40,937 nucleotides of DNA from Melioribacteraceae bacterium. Its GTDB lineage: Bacteria > Bacteroidota > Ignavibacteria > Ignavibacteriales > Melioribacteraceae. The stretch lies in the NCBI GenBank assembly GCA_023230485.1, contig JALNXG010000034.1, forward strand, positions 1 to 40,937, read 5' to 3'. Positions 24,003 through 33,777 of the stretch are shown in pieces. The position numbers and the translations under genes are program-made. The notes below the pieces were generated by a model. The model was not told where the DNA came from, made no database searches, and worked only from the letters and a program-made list of their open reading frames with translations. Position 1 is the first letter of the stretch, and each line of letters starts with the position of its first letter.

Positions 24003-26126
24003 ATGATTTATAATTTTACTCAAATATTATTTCTTCTTGCTTCTTTTATTGGCGCAATCGGATTGATTATAACTGTTTATTTGCGTTCTGAAAAAGCAGT
24101 TACTTCGCAGCTATTTATAATTACTTTAATATTAGTAATCGCTTATCTGATATCACATACGGTTCATTTTGTTTTTATGCCTACAAGTAACCTGACCGCT
24201 CTTGATATTTCTTGCCATTCATTATTACTTATGATTTTGGTATCACTTACCTTTTTTTCATGGAACTATCCACAACCAAAAGAGTTCGGTTTATTGCGAG
24301 GTCTTCTTATTTTTATTCCCTCTTTGACTCTCCTAATTCTATTATGGAGCGATAAACTTATTAATGAATCCCATTCTCATATTCATAATTTTTCCGTTTC
24401 TTTTTCTTCGCTATATCCTTTTTTCCTTCTATGGTATATTTTATTAGTCATCTATAATGTTATAATCATAATTGGTAAAATAAGAAACCACCCCAAACCA
24501 ATCGAACGAAATCAAATTTTAGTTTATCTCTTTGGCTTGATAATTACAAATATTGCTACTTTCGTCTTCGGTCTGTTTTTGCCTTGGGTACTCGGTTTTT
24601 ATTACCTCGTCGAAATTAGTCCAATCGCATTCCTATTTGGTTTTATTTCATTTACATCTTTTGCCATAGCAAGATATAATATGTTCCCGAATACCATTAA
24701 AAAGGTATTGAGTTTCAGTCTAAATAAAAAAATAATTTTCTCGGCTTTAATCGTAGTTCCTATTATTATCCTAGTAATCCAAATTCCATTAGGTAGAATT
24801 GTTTTCAATATTAATTCTAATCAGGAAATGATTAGATTTTTCATTATCAGTATTTTTATCGGGCTATTAGTAAGCATCAGCATGTCATTTATTATATCGC
24901 GTTTAATTGCTAATCCCGTCTCACTCCTTACGCATAAAGTTCTTCAATTTGAAGAAGGAGACTATTCAACTCGCTCAGATATCCAATCTAATGATGAAAT
25001 TGGTGAACTCTCGAATGCATTTAATAAACTGGCATTTACTCTTAGCAGTAATATCTCTGAATTAAAATTAAGGGAAGAAAGAATTTCGGTACTTCTTAAT
25101 GCATTTGAAAAATCTTTAGCGGCAATTGCTATTGTCGATTCTGATTTTTTTGTAACTGAAGCTAATAATCAATTTTATAATATGATAGGATTAAATGAAT
25201 CATTAGATGAGAAAAAATCGATCGAATTTCTTCAATTCAGATATTCACTGCCCCTCTTTAATTCGATAATTGAAAAAGTAAACAAGGAATCGATCTATAT
25301 AAATGAAGTAGAGATTAAATCGTTTGATAATCAAAAAAATAAATTCGTTTTGCTTTCCGTTACAAAAATTTCCACAACCGAATCAATTCCAAAAGGATAT
25401 CTATTCATAGAGATCGATATCACCGAAAGAAAAAAACTTGAATCGGAAATTATTCGTTCAGAAAAATTAGCTTCACTCGGTAAAATGTCCGCTACAATAG
25501 CGCATGAAATAAAAACACCCTTAACTTCCATTAAAATGAATATCGATATGATCTCTAAATCAAATGACTTAGAACCGGAAGATAAAGAATCAATTGAAAT
25601 AATAAGTAAAGAAGTTAATCGCCTTAATAAATTAGTTAAGGAAGTGCTGCAAATTTCACGCACCGCTCCCCTCTCTTTAGATAAAATAAGTTTGCATAAT
25701 TTTATTGGTGAAGTTATAAGCCAAGCTAATTCTAATGAGTCGAATAAGTTAATTCACTTTTCTAATAATTCTAATAATTCAGAAATATTTATCGACCCGG
25801 ATAAATTCAAACAAGTTTTTCTTAACTTATTTCAAAATTCTATCGAAGCTATTCAAAACGAGGGGATGATCGCGATCACTAATTTTAACGATAGTGAATT
25901 TATCTATATTAGAATAGTTGATAATGGTAAAGGTATAACTAATGTTGATCATATATTCGACCCTTTCTATACAAATAAAGCATCCGGGACAGGATTAGGT
26001 CTATCCATTTCTGCAAGAATCATCGAACAGCATAATGGTGAATTGGAACTTATCTCTTCAAAACCGGGTGAAACTATTTTTCAAATTAAACTACCAATAG
26101 AAAATGGAAAACATACTAGTAATTGA
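24003..26126 (+). CDS. Membrane sensor histidine kinase (7TM-type sensor, HAMP, PAS, HisKA, HATPase)
   Basis: 707 residues. About seven membrane helices fill residues 6-225, resembling the 7TM sensor region of histidine kinases. Two more helices (about 243-263 and 280-300) lead into a HAMP domain (296-350; NPVSLLTHKVLQFEEGDY, DEIGELSNAFNKL) and a PAS domain (360-475). The phosphoacceptor is His501 in SATIAHEIKTPLTSI. The ATPase has the N-box LNLFQNSIEAI, DNGKGI and GTGLGLSISARI. This is the NtrB-like partner of the sigma54 activator, whose start codon overlaps its 3' end by 23 bp. Position before the efflux operon suggests metal or envelope-stress sensing, but there is no obvious periplasmic metal-binding loop apart from HSHIHNF (124-130). 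Confidence 0.92.
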   Translation: MIYNFTQILFLLASFIGAIGLIITVYLRSEKAVTSQLFIITLILVIAYLISHTVHFVFMPTSNLTALDISCHSLLLMILVSLTFFSWNYPQPKEFGLLRGLLIFIPSLTLLILLWSDKLINESHSHIHNFSVSFSSLYPFFLLWYILLVIYNVIIIIGKIRNHPKPIERNQILVYLFGLIITNIATFVFGLFLPWVLGFYYLVEISPIAFLFGFISFTSFAIARYNMFPNTIKKVLSFSLNKKIIFSALIVVPIIILVIQIPLGRIVFNINSNQEMIRFFIISIFIGLLVSISMSFIISRLIANPVSLLTHKVLQFEEGDYSTRSDIQSNDEIGELSNAFNKLAFTLSSNISELKLREERISVLLNAFEKSLAAIAIVDSDFFVTEANNQFYNMIGLNESLDEKKSIEFLQFRYSLPLFNSIIEKVNKESIYINEVEIKSFDNQKNKFVLLSVTKISTTESIPKGYLFIEIDITERKKLESEIIRSEKLASLGKMSATIAHEIKTPLTSIKMNIDMISKSNDLEPEDKESIEIISKEVNRLNKLVKEVLQISRTAPLSLDKISLHNFIGEVISQANSNESNKLIHFSNNSNNSEIFIDPDKFKQVFLNLFQNSIEAIQNEGMIAITNFNDSEFIYIRIVDNGKGITNVDHIFDPFYTNKASGTGLGLSISARIIEQHNGELELISSKPGETIFQIKLPIENGKHTSN

Positions 26127-27447
26127 TGACGACGAATCAATCCGGAAAACTCTTTTAAATTATTTGAAACGGTTGGGATACGCCACTCTTTCTGCTGAAG
26201 ATGGATTAATAGGTTATGAATTAATCCTTAAGCATCAGCCCGACCTAATAATATCTGATATTAGGATGCCGCATCTTACCGGATTGGAACTCCTAAAAAA
26301 ACTTAAAGACTTAGAAATTGCTGCTAAGGTTATAATTATTACTGCTCACGATGAAATGCAAACTACAATCGATGCAATGCAGAATGGTGCGTATGATTAT
26401 TTAGAGAAACCGCTCGATATTGATCGTCTTAAAGTTACTATTGAGCGTGCATTAGAATCTAAAATGCTCTCCGAAAGAATCGATTCTTTAATAGGCGAAG
26501 CTGCGAAAGATTTTTCTCCTAATCGTAAAATAATTGGTAAATCTAAATTAATGATTGATGTTTATAAAATTATCGGACAGGTATCTTCGAGTAAAGTAAC
26601 TGTTCTACTCCAAGGCGAAAGCGGTACGGGTAAAGAAATTGTTGCTAAATCAATTCATTATAGCGGTATAACTAAAAATGATCCGTTTGTCGCTGTTAAT
26701 TGTACAGCCATTACAGAATCACTTCTTGAAAGTGAATTATTCGGACATGAGAAAGGAGCATTTACCGGTGCGGATCGCACTAAGAAAGGTAAATTTGAAC
26801 TCGCCGCAAATGGTACCATCTTTTTAGATGAAATTTCGGAAATGTCGCAGCACCTTCAAGTAAAACTTCTTAGAGTTCTTCAAGAAAAAGAATTCGAACG
26901 GGTCGGAGGAGAAACTATTATACCGATGAAAGCCCGCATTATCACCGCTACAAATAGAAATATTGAACAATTAGTCCGCGACAATAAATTTCGTGAAGAC
27001 TTATTCTATCGCTTGAATGTAGTTAAAATTGAACTCCCTCCATTAAGAGAACGAATAGACGATATCCCTCTTTTAATTAATTATCTATTACAAAAAATAA
27101 ATAATGAATTGCATAAAAATGTTTTAACTGTCTCTAATGGAGCAATGAAGAAATTAATGAACCATAATTGGACAGGCAACGTTCGTGAATTGGAAAATAG
27201 TTTGATGCAGGCGGTCGTAATGACTAATAGCGATATTATCTTAGAAGAAAATATCTTATTAAATAATAATCTAAATGAACAATCTGATTTTTCAGTGAAT
27301 CTTTCACTCGCCGAAGTAGAATCTAAACATGTCAAAAATGTTCTTGAATTTACAAAATGGAATAAGCCGGAAGCAGCAAAAATTCTTGGTATCTCCCTTC
27401 CGACTCTCTATTCTAAAATCGATATTTATCAATTATCTAAGAAATAA
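26104..27447 (+). CDS. NtrC-family sigma54-dependent response regulator
   Basis: 447 residues. Receiver domain with phosphoacceptor Asp52 (IISDIRMP), Thr80 and Lys102 (LEKP). AAA+ domain: Walker A GESGTGKE (171-178), sigma54-contact loop GAFTGA (218-223), Walker B GTIFLDEI (237-244), and the arginine-finger region FREDLFYRLNV. C-terminal Fis-type helix-turn-helix (about 405-447; EAAKILGISLPTLYSKI). Overlaps the kinase gene by 23 bp, a standard cognate pair. It should activate a sigma54 promoter, and one with the right spacing lies 90 bp downstream ahead of the efflux genes. Confidence 0.95.
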   Translation: MENILVIDDDESIRKTLLNYLKRLGYATLSAEDGLIGYELILKHQPDLIISDIRMPHLTGLELLKKLKDLEIAAKVIIITAHDEMQTTIDAMQNGAYDYLEKPLDIDRLKVTIERALESKMLSERIDSLIGEAAKDFSPNRKIIGKSKLMIDVYKIIGQVSSSKVTVLLQGESGTGKEIVAKSIHYSGITKNDPFVAVNCTAITESLLESELFGHEKGAFTGADRTKKGKFELAANGTIFLDEISEMSQHLQVKLLRVLQEKEFERVGGETIIPMKARIITATNRNIEQLVRDNKFREDLFYRLNVVKIELPPLRERIDDIPLLINYLLQKINNELHKNVLTVSNGAMKKLMNHNWTGNVRELENSLMQAVVMTNSDIILEENILLNNNLNEQSDFSVNLSLAEVESKHVKNVLEFTKWNKPEAAKILGISLPTLYSKIDIYQLSKK

Positions 27448-27452
27448 TTCTT

Positions 27453-27490
27453 TTAAATATTTTTAAATTGTTTTAATTTCTTAAATATTT
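27453..27490. promoter_or_regulatory. Possible upstream activator sites for the NtrC-type regulator
   Basis: TTAAATATTT occurs at 27453-27462 and 27481-27490, each containing the palindrome AAATATTT. They lie about 75-110 bases ahead of the expected sigma54 transcription start, where enhancer sites belong. The spacer is very AT-rich and a third AAATATTT occurs at the start codon of the TolC gene, so this is weak. Confidence 0.2.
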
Positions 27491-27535
27491 ATAACGGTTA
27501 ATATATCTTTTTGAGCTGTAAATCCCCCTTTTTTT

Positions 27536-27551
27536 AGGCACACTTCTTGAA
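27536..27551 (+). promoter_or_regulatory. Sigma54-type -24/-12 promoter of the metal efflux operon
   Basis: AGGCACACTTCTTGAA matches the pattern TGGCAC-N5-TTGC with the required GG-N10 spacing (GG at 27537-27538). The -12 dinucleotide is GA (27549-27550) instead of GC. Expected start is about 27562, leaving about 37 bases before the TolC-family ATG. The gene immediately upstream encodes a sigma54 activator, which supports the call. Confidence 0.6.
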
Positions 27552-27598
27552 TTATTAATTCTAATAAAAATAATTCAATAATAAGCCCGGAAATATTT

Positions 27599-28876
27599 AT
27601 GAAGAAAAAAGAGCTCTTACTTCTTTTTTTATTTTACACTACAATTAACTTATTCGCTCAAAGTGCAGATTCATCATTAAATAAATATGTCAATGAAGCA
27701 ATTAAGTTAAGTCCAAAAGTGAATTTTCTTCAAAGCAAAAAATCGATATCAGAAACTAAAATTGCACAAGTATCCAATTTGCCTGATCCGATGCTATCAC
27801 TCGGAATTGCAAATCTACCCGTAAATTCATTCTCCCTTTCTCAAGAACCTATGACCGCAAAAATTATAGGACTCAGTCAGGCAGTGCCTTTTCCGGGTAA
27901 ACTAAGTCAAGCAGCAAAGGCAAGCCAAATCGATATCGATATTAATCAACAGGAGATTGATGATGCGATTAATGAAATAATAAATGATGTGAGAAAAGCA
28001 TATTACGATTTAATTCTTTCTCGAGAATCAATTCGGATATCATTAAAAAGTAAAAAACTACTTGAACATATTGCAGATATCATTCGTGCAAAATACTCTG
28101 TTTCAAAAGCATCGCAGCAGAATCTAATTCAAGTAGAAGTGGCGTTAACGAAAATTCAAGAAAGAATAGAAGAATTAAAAGGGAAAGAAAATAGCAGTCT
28201 CGCAATTATTAATTCATATTTATTTAAAGAACCTTTTGAGAATATTAAAACCGATTCGATACCGGAGATAAAAGATGCTCCACTTAATTTCAATGAAATT
28301 AAATCAGATGCTCTTAAAAATCGCCCTTTCTTAAAAGGAATTTCTCTTGCTAAAGAAAAATCAATTTTGATGGAAGACCTCTCTAAATATGACAAATATC
28401 CAAACTTTAATTTCTCGGTTCAATACTCACAGCGAGATGAACTTGCTAAAACCGGTATGCCTCAAAATGATTTCCTCTCATTTATTGTGGGTATCTCTCT
28501 CCCATTAAATTATGGCGGGAAAACATCCGCAAAAATCGAAGAGGCTCGTCTTTCTCAAATAATGTATGAGAATCAATATCAAACTTCCATCCAATTAATC
28601 GATCGATATATCGGCACTTCAATATCAAAAATAAATGAACTTCAAAAGAGAGAAGAACTTATTAAAGAAGGTCTTCTTCCTCAAGCAGAGCAATCACTAA
28701 AATCTTCTTTAATCAATTACCAAGTTGGGGATAGCGATTTTATAAACGTACTCGATGCAGAAAATAAGCTTTATGAAATTGAACTCAACCTTTATTCAAT
28801 AAGAATAAATTATCTAAAAGAATTATCTCAAATAGAATTCTTAACAGGAACCAATGTATCACAAATAATAAAATAA
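27599..28876 (+). CDS. TolC/CusC-family outer membrane efflux protein
   Basis: 425 residues with a signal peptide (MKKKELLLLFLFYTTINLFA). Two helical OEP repeats follow: SLGIANLPVNSFSLSQEPM and the amphipathic helices around DDAINEIINDVRKAYYDLIL, then GISLPLNYGGKTSAKIEEARL and SLINYQVGDSDFINVLDAENKLYEIELNL. It forms the outer-membrane exit duct of the tripartite pump with the CusB- and CusA-like products. First gene behind the sigma54-type promoter; 13 bp from the next gene. No N-terminal lipobox cysteine, unlike E. coli CusC. Confidence 0.93.
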   Translation: MKKKELLLLFLFYTTINLFAQSADSSLNKYVNEAIKLSPKVNFLQSKKSISETKIAQVSNLPDPMLSLGIANLPVNSFSLSQEPMTAKIIGLSQAVPFPGKLSQAAKASQIDIDINQQEIDDAINEIINDVRKAYYDLILSRESIRISLKSKKLLEHIADIIRAKYSVSKASQQNLIQVEVALTKIQERIEELKGKENSSLAIINSYLFKEPFENIKTDSIPEIKDAPLNFNEIKSDALKNRPFLKGISLAKEKSILMEDLSKYDKYPNFNFSVQYSQRDELAKTGMPQNDFLSFIVGISLPLNYGGKTSAKIEEARLSQIMYENQYQTSIQLIDRYIGTSISKINELQKREELIKEGLLPQAEQSLKSSLINYQVGDSDFINVLDAENKLYEIELNLYSIRINYLKELSQIEFLTGTNVSQIIK

Positions 28877-28889
28877 GCGGAGTAGTTGT

Positions 28890-30590
28890 ATGAGTAAGAA
28901 ATTTTTATTAATCGGAATAATCTCGATTATAGTTTTAATAACAGCGGGATATTTTATTTTCTACAATAATGGAAGCGGAATTCATAATCACAATAGTTCC
29001 GATCATCAGCTCTGGACTTGCGGTATGCATCCTGATATAATTATGGATGAACCTGGCAATTGCCCTATTTGCGGAATGAAATTAGTCCCTAAACAAGGTT
29101 CTAATTCTTCTAATAGCAATTCGGGTGAAAGAAAAATAATTTATTATCGTTCTCCTATGGACCCGACCATTACTTCCCAATACCCGCGTAAAGATGAAAT
29201 GGGAATGGATTATGTACCTGTTTATAACGACGAGGCTGCATCTGATGGAACCGTAAAAATTAGCCCGACTGTTATTCAGAATATTAATGTAAAAACAGAA
29301 AAGGTAGTTAAAAGAAAAATTAGGAATATAATTACTACGAATGGAGTGCTTACTACAAATGAAACTGAAGAATATATAGTAACGACACGTGTAAATGGAT
29401 TCGTACAAAAATTATACGTCAACTATGTGGGCAAACGCATTAATAGAGGGGATAAATTAATGGAAATCTACTCCCCTGAATTAGTAGTTGCACAGCAGGA
29501 GCTTTTGAGTGCTGTATCCTATCAACAATCTATAAGCAATAGCGATATTCAAGATATTCTAAAAAGCGGAGATGAGTTAATAAAAAACTCAGTTAAGAAA
29601 TTACAACTATTGGAAATGCCTGATTCGGATATAAAGAAACTGATGAATTCAAAAGATGTGAAAACTTACGTTACTCTTTATGCTCAACAAACCGGAACAG
29701 TAATATCTAAGAATGTTTTAGAAGGGCAAAAAATTAATCCCGGTATGCCTCTTCTTCAGATAACTAATTTAAATACTCTCTGGCTGATGGCAGATGTTTA
29801 TGAATTTGAATTATCCAAATTAAGTCTCGGCACTAAAGCTGAAATAAAATTCAACTTTAAACCGGGTGTGATTTACAACGGAAAAGTATCTTTTATTTAT
29901 CCGACTATCGAACCAAAAACTCGCACAGTTAAAGTTCGTATTGACGTAAAAAATAATGGAGAACTTAAACCCGATATGCTTGCTAACGTAACTATAATGG
30001 GAAAAGAATTAGATAATGCCTTAGTAGCTCCTGAAAACGCAATTATTAGAAGCGGTAAAAATGATATCGTAATTATTGCATTAGGTGAAGGAAGGTTCAG
30101 ACCGCAAAATGTTTTACTCGGTGATTATTCTGATGGTTACTACCAAGTATTAAACGGATTAAGTGAAGGAGATCAGATCGTAACTTCAGCTCAATTTTTA
30201 ATCGATTCAGAAAGTAATCTTAGAACTGCGGTAAATCAATTTACTTCCGATAATTCGAAATCAGGATCGAAACCGAAAAAAGAAGTTGGGAAAGAAATAG
30301 AAAAAGAAAAACCGGCTATGGAAATGAAGGATAATAAAAATAATGAACCGATGACTTCTAATAATAAACCCAAAGAAGTTAGAAAAGAAGAATCGATAGT
30401 AAGAACAGGTATAATCGATCTAAAAATGATAGACAAAAATAAAGATGGGAAATTATATCAAGATATGATGGATTGGAATGTAATTTCGGATGAACCGGGA
30501 GATTGCCCCATCTGCGGTATGGAACTAATGGAAATGAGTATTGAAGCTGTAAAGAAAAATTTAATCGATAATGGTTTTAAAGTAAAGTAG
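28890..30590 (+). CDS. CusB-like RND periplasmic adaptor with three heavy-metal-binding modules
   Basis: 566 residues. One N-terminal membrane anchor (5-25) is followed by a heavy-metal-binding domain (LWTCGMHPDI, NCPICGMKLVP; 41-67) and a second motif YRSPMDP with KDEMGMDYVPVY (86-112). The membrane-fusion body (about 120-460) has the lipoyl and barrel strands GFVQKLYVNYVGKRINRGD, TLWLMADVYEFELSKL and APENAIIRSG. After a Lys/Glu-rich linker, a C-terminal module (about 505-566) has an EF-hand-like loop DKNKDGKLYQD and a third CPICGMEL site. Links the RND pump to the TolC duct and probably passes metal to the pump. Metal-binding modules of this kind are typical of Cu/Ag adaptors. Confidence 0.93.
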   Translation: MSKKFLLIGIISIIVLITAGYFIFYNNGSGIHNHNSSDHQLWTCGMHPDIIMDEPGNCPICGMKLVPKQGSNSSNSNSGERKIIYYRSPMDPTITSQYPRKDEMGMDYVPVYNDEAASDGTVKISPTVIQNINVKTEKVVKRKIRNIITTNGVLTTNETEEYIVTTRVNGFVQKLYVNYVGKRINRGDKLMEIYSPELVVAQQELLSAVSYQQSISNSDIQDILKSGDELIKNSVKKLQLLEMPDSDIKKLMNSKDVKTYVTLYAQQTGTVISKNVLEGQKINPGMPLLQITNLNTLWLMADVYEFELSKLSLGTKAEIKFNFKPGVIYNGKVSFIYPTIEPKTRTVKVRIDVKNNGELKPDMLANVTIMGKELDNALVAPENAIIRSGKNDIVIIALGEGRFRPQNVLLGDYSDGYYQVLNGLSEGDQIVTSAQFLIDSESNLRTAVNQFTSDNSKSGSKPKKEVGKEIEKEKPAMEMKDNKNNEPMTSNNKPKEVRKEESIVRTGIIDLKMIDKNKDGKLYQDMMDWNVISDEPGDCPICGMELMEMSIEAVKKNLIDNGFKVK

Positions 30591-30598
30591 GAGTATTA

Positions 30599-33500
30599 AT
30601 GCATTCCGGTGATAATAATAATGATGGCTTTGTAGCTAAAATAATTGAATGGTCAATAAATAATAAATTTTTAGTAATTGTATTTACTTCTGCAATTATT
30701 GTTGCAGGAATTTGGGCTGTATATAATACTAAAATTGATGCTATCCCCGACCTTAGCGATGTGCAGGTTATTATCTATACAGAATATCCGGGACAAGGTC
30801 CGCGTATAGTAGAAGATCAAGTTACTTATCCCCTTACGACTAAAATGCTTTCAGTCCCTTATGCTAAGGACGTCCGAGGCTATTCGATGTTCGGCTATTC
30901 AATGGTCTATATTATTTTCGAAGATGGCACTGATATTTATTGGGCACGAAGCAGAGTATTGGAATATTTATCTTCATTGCGCGGAGTTTTGCCTGAAGGA
31001 GTTAACCCACAGCTTGGTCCTGATGCCACCGGTTTGGGATGGGTTTATCAATATGTTCTTAAATCAAAAACAAAAAATCTTCAAGAATTACGTTCGATTC
31101 AAGATTTCTTTTTGAAGTATGAATTGACCTCAATTCCGGGAGTTGCCGAAGTTGCGAGCGTAGGTGGATTCGTAAAACAATATCAGGTAAATATAGACCC
31201 TACTATATTAGCTTCTTATAATATCCCGCTTCAAAAAGTGAGAATGGCAATTCAAAGAAGCAATAACGATGTCGGCGGTCGTCTTCTCGAAATTGGTGAA
31301 ATGGAATATATGGTCAGGGGTCTTGGCTATATTAAAAGTATCGATGATCTAAAGAAAGTTGCAATTGGAGTTTCGGCAAATTCAGGGACTCCTATCTATC
31401 TCGGCGATGTGGCTCATATTAATATTGGTCCTGACCTTAGAAGAGGTATCGCTGAATGGAACGGTGAAGGTGAAGTAGTCGGCGGAATTGTATTAATTCG
31501 ATTCGGAGAAAATGCTCTTACTGTTATTGAAAAAGTGAAAGAACGAATTGCTGAATTGAAAAAATCACTACCGGCGGATATTGAAATTGTCTCGGGTTAT
31601 GACCGCTCAAAACTAATTGAAAGTGCAATTGATAATTTATCCGATAAGTTGATTGAAGAAGGGATAATAGTTGCTTTAGTAATAATTGCATTCTTACTTC
31701 ATTTTAGAAGTTCGTTCGTAGCAATCTTCACTCTTCCCACGGCAGTCCTTATTTCATTTTTGATAATGAAACTTCAGGGAATTAATGCAAATATAATGTC
31801 GCTCGGAGGTATTGCTATTGCTATTGGAGCGATGGTGGATGCTTCTATAATACTTGTGGAGAATGCCCATAAGCATCTTTCGGAAGAAGGTGATAAACCA
31901 TCTGAGCAAAGGAGAGCGCATTGGCAATTGATTCTCGAATCTGCTAAGGAAGTCGGTCCATCAATTTTTTATTCTCTATTAGTTATTACAATCTCCTTCC
32001 TCCCTGTATTTACACTCGAACAGCAGGAAGGAAGACTTTTCAAACCGCTTGCATTTACTAAAACTTATGCAATGGGTGCCGCTGCTATTCTTGCCGTTAC
32101 CATCGTTCCGGTATTGCTCGGTTATTTCGTTCGCGGGAAAATGAAAAAAGAAGAGAATAATCCGATAACAAAATTCTTGATCAAAATTTATCATCCTGTT
32201 GTCGATTTCGTTATGAATCGCCGCTGGTGGGTAATGGGTGCTGCCGTAATTATTGTATTAATTACTCTAATCCCCTTCTCAAAATTAGGTTCTGAATTTA
32301 TGCCCCCTCTCTATGAAGGAGATCTTCTCTATATGCCTACTACACTCCCGGGTATATCTATTACTAAAGCAAAAGAATTACTCCAGCAGACAGATAAAAT
32401 AATTAAGTCATTCCCCGAAGTTGAAACAGTGATGGGAAAAATCGGCAGAGCTGAAACAGCCACAGACCCCGCTCCTTTGACAATGATTGAAACTACAATT
32501 CAACTAAAGCCGAACGATCAATGGCGCGATGGGATGACTCCCGATAAATTAATTGAGGAAATGGATGCTGCTATTAAAATTCCGGGTCTTACAAATGCTT
32601 GGACTATGCCGATAAAAACTCGTATCGATATGCTCTCCACCGGTATTAAAACTCCGGTTGGGATTAAAATAGCGGGACCGGACTTGAATATTCTTCAAGA
32701 ACTCGGTAAAGAGATCGAAGAAGCGGCAAAAACAATCCCCGGAACACGTTCTGCTTATGCCGAGCGATCTGTCGGCGGTAACTATATTGATTATGTTATA
32801 AATAGAGATGCAATTGCTCGCTACGGTCTTACGGTCGGCGATGTGCAGGATGTATTTATGGCTGCTATCGGCGGTATGAACATTACTAAAACAATTGAAG
32901 GTTTAGAACGTTACCCAATAAATTTGCGCTATATGAGAGACTATCGTGATAATATTGAAGATATTAAACGGGTTTTAGTACCACTGCCTAATGGAGGGAA
33001 TATCCCGATCGAACAATTAGGTGCAATAGAAATTAAAAAAGGTCCTCCGATGATAAAATCGGAAAATGCACGCCCAAATACTTGGGTCTATATTGATCTT
33101 AATTCTGATACCGATGTAGGCTCGTATATTAAAATTGCAAAGGAAACAATAATCGAAAAAGTGAAATTACCGGCGGGCTATTCCATTAAATGGTCGGGAC
33201 AATATGAATATATGGAAAGAGCTTCTAAACATCTTACTTTAGTAATCCCGCTTACTTTATTGATCGTAATTCTTTTGCTTTATATGAATACCAAATCAAT
33301 GATGAAAACCGGAATCGTATTATTAGCTCTTCCCTTCTCAATGGTAGGAGCAATCTGGTATCTCTATCTAGCCGGTTTCAATTTGAGTGTTGCCGTATGG
33401 GTCGGTATAATCGCTCTTCTCGGTGTTGATGCCGAGACGGGTGTAGTGATGCTCCTCTATTTGGATATCGCTTATGAAAAATTTAAAAAGAATAAACTGC

Positions 33501-33775
33501 TAAATTCAGTCTCTGATCTGCGTGAAGCAATTTTTGAAGGTGCAGTAAAAAGAATTAGACCTAAAATGATGACCGTAATGACAACTCTTCTTGGTCTCTT
33601 ACCTATTGTCATTGGACTAGGTACAGGTTCTGATGTGATGAAAAGAATAGCTGCTCCTATGGTAGGGGGTATTATAACAAGTATGATTATGGAATTAACA
33701 GTCTATCCTGCAATCTATTTTACAATAAAAAAACGTGAACTAAAAAAAGAACAATTAATAACTAACGAGGGATAA
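30599..33775 (+). CDS. cusA: CusA-like heavy-metal RND efflux pump (Cu(I)/Ag(I) type)
   Basis: 1058 residues, full length for the HME-RND family, with twelve membrane helices in two halves. GAMVDASIILVENAHKHL (410-427) carries the proton-relay Asp414. The substrate Met triad of E. coli CusA (M573, M623, M672) is conserved as Met579 in LYMPTTLPG, Met629 in APLTMIETT and Met678 in RIDMLSTGIK. This points to Cu(I)/Ag(I), not Zn/Co/Cd. Strong Shine-Dalgarno (GGAG, 6 bp from ATG), 8 bp after the adaptor gene and 2 bp before the P-type ATPase gene. Confidence 0.95.
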   Translation: MHSGDNNNDGFVAKIIEWSINNKFLVIVFTSAIIVAGIWAVYNTKIDAIPDLSDVQVIIYTEYPGQGPRIVEDQVTYPLTTKMLSVPYAKDVRGYSMFGYSMVYIIFEDGTDIYWARSRVLEYLSSLRGVLPEGVNPQLGPDATGLGWVYQYVLKSKTKNLQELRSIQDFFLKYELTSIPGVAEVASVGGFVKQYQVNIDPTILASYNIPLQKVRMAIQRSNNDVGGRLLEIGEMEYMVRGLGYIKSIDDLKKVAIGVSANSGTPIYLGDVAHINIGPDLRRGIAEWNGEGEVVGGIVLIRFGENALTVIEKVKERIAELKKSLPADIEIVSGYDRSKLIESAIDNLSDKLIEEGIIVALVIIAFLLHFRSSFVAIFTLPTAVLISFLIMKLQGINANIMSLGGIAIAIGAMVDASIILVENAHKHLSEEGDKPSEQRRAHWQLILESAKEVGPSIFYSLLVITISFLPVFTLEQQEGRLFKPLAFTKTYAMGAAAILAVTIVPVLLGYFVRGKMKKEENNPITKFLIKIYHPVVDFVMNRRWWVMGAAVIIVLITLIPFSKLGSEFMPPLYEGDLLYMPTTLPGISITKAKELLQQTDKIIKSFPEVETVMGKIGRAETATDPAPLTMIETTIQLKPNDQWRDGMTPDKLIEEMDAAIKIPGLTNAWTMPIKTRIDMLSTGIKTPVGIKIAGPDLNILQELGKEIEEAAKTIPGTRSAYAERSVGGNYIDYVINRDAIARYGLTVGDVQDVFMAAIGGMNITKTIEGLERYPINLRYMRDYRDNIEDIKRVLVPLPNGGNIPIEQLGAIEIKKGPPMIKSENARPNTWVYIDLNSDTDVGSYIKIAKETIIEKVKLPAGYSIKWSGQYEYMERASKHLTLVIPLTLLIVILLLYMNTKSMMKTGIVLLALPFSMVGAIWYLYLAGFNLSVAVWVGIIALLGVDAETGVVMLLYLDIAYEKFKKNKLLNSVSDLREAIFEGAVKRIRPKMMTVMTTLLGLLPIVIGLGTGSDVMKRIAAPMVGGIITSMIMELTVYPAIYFTIKKRELKKEQLITNEG

Positions 33776-33777
33776 CT

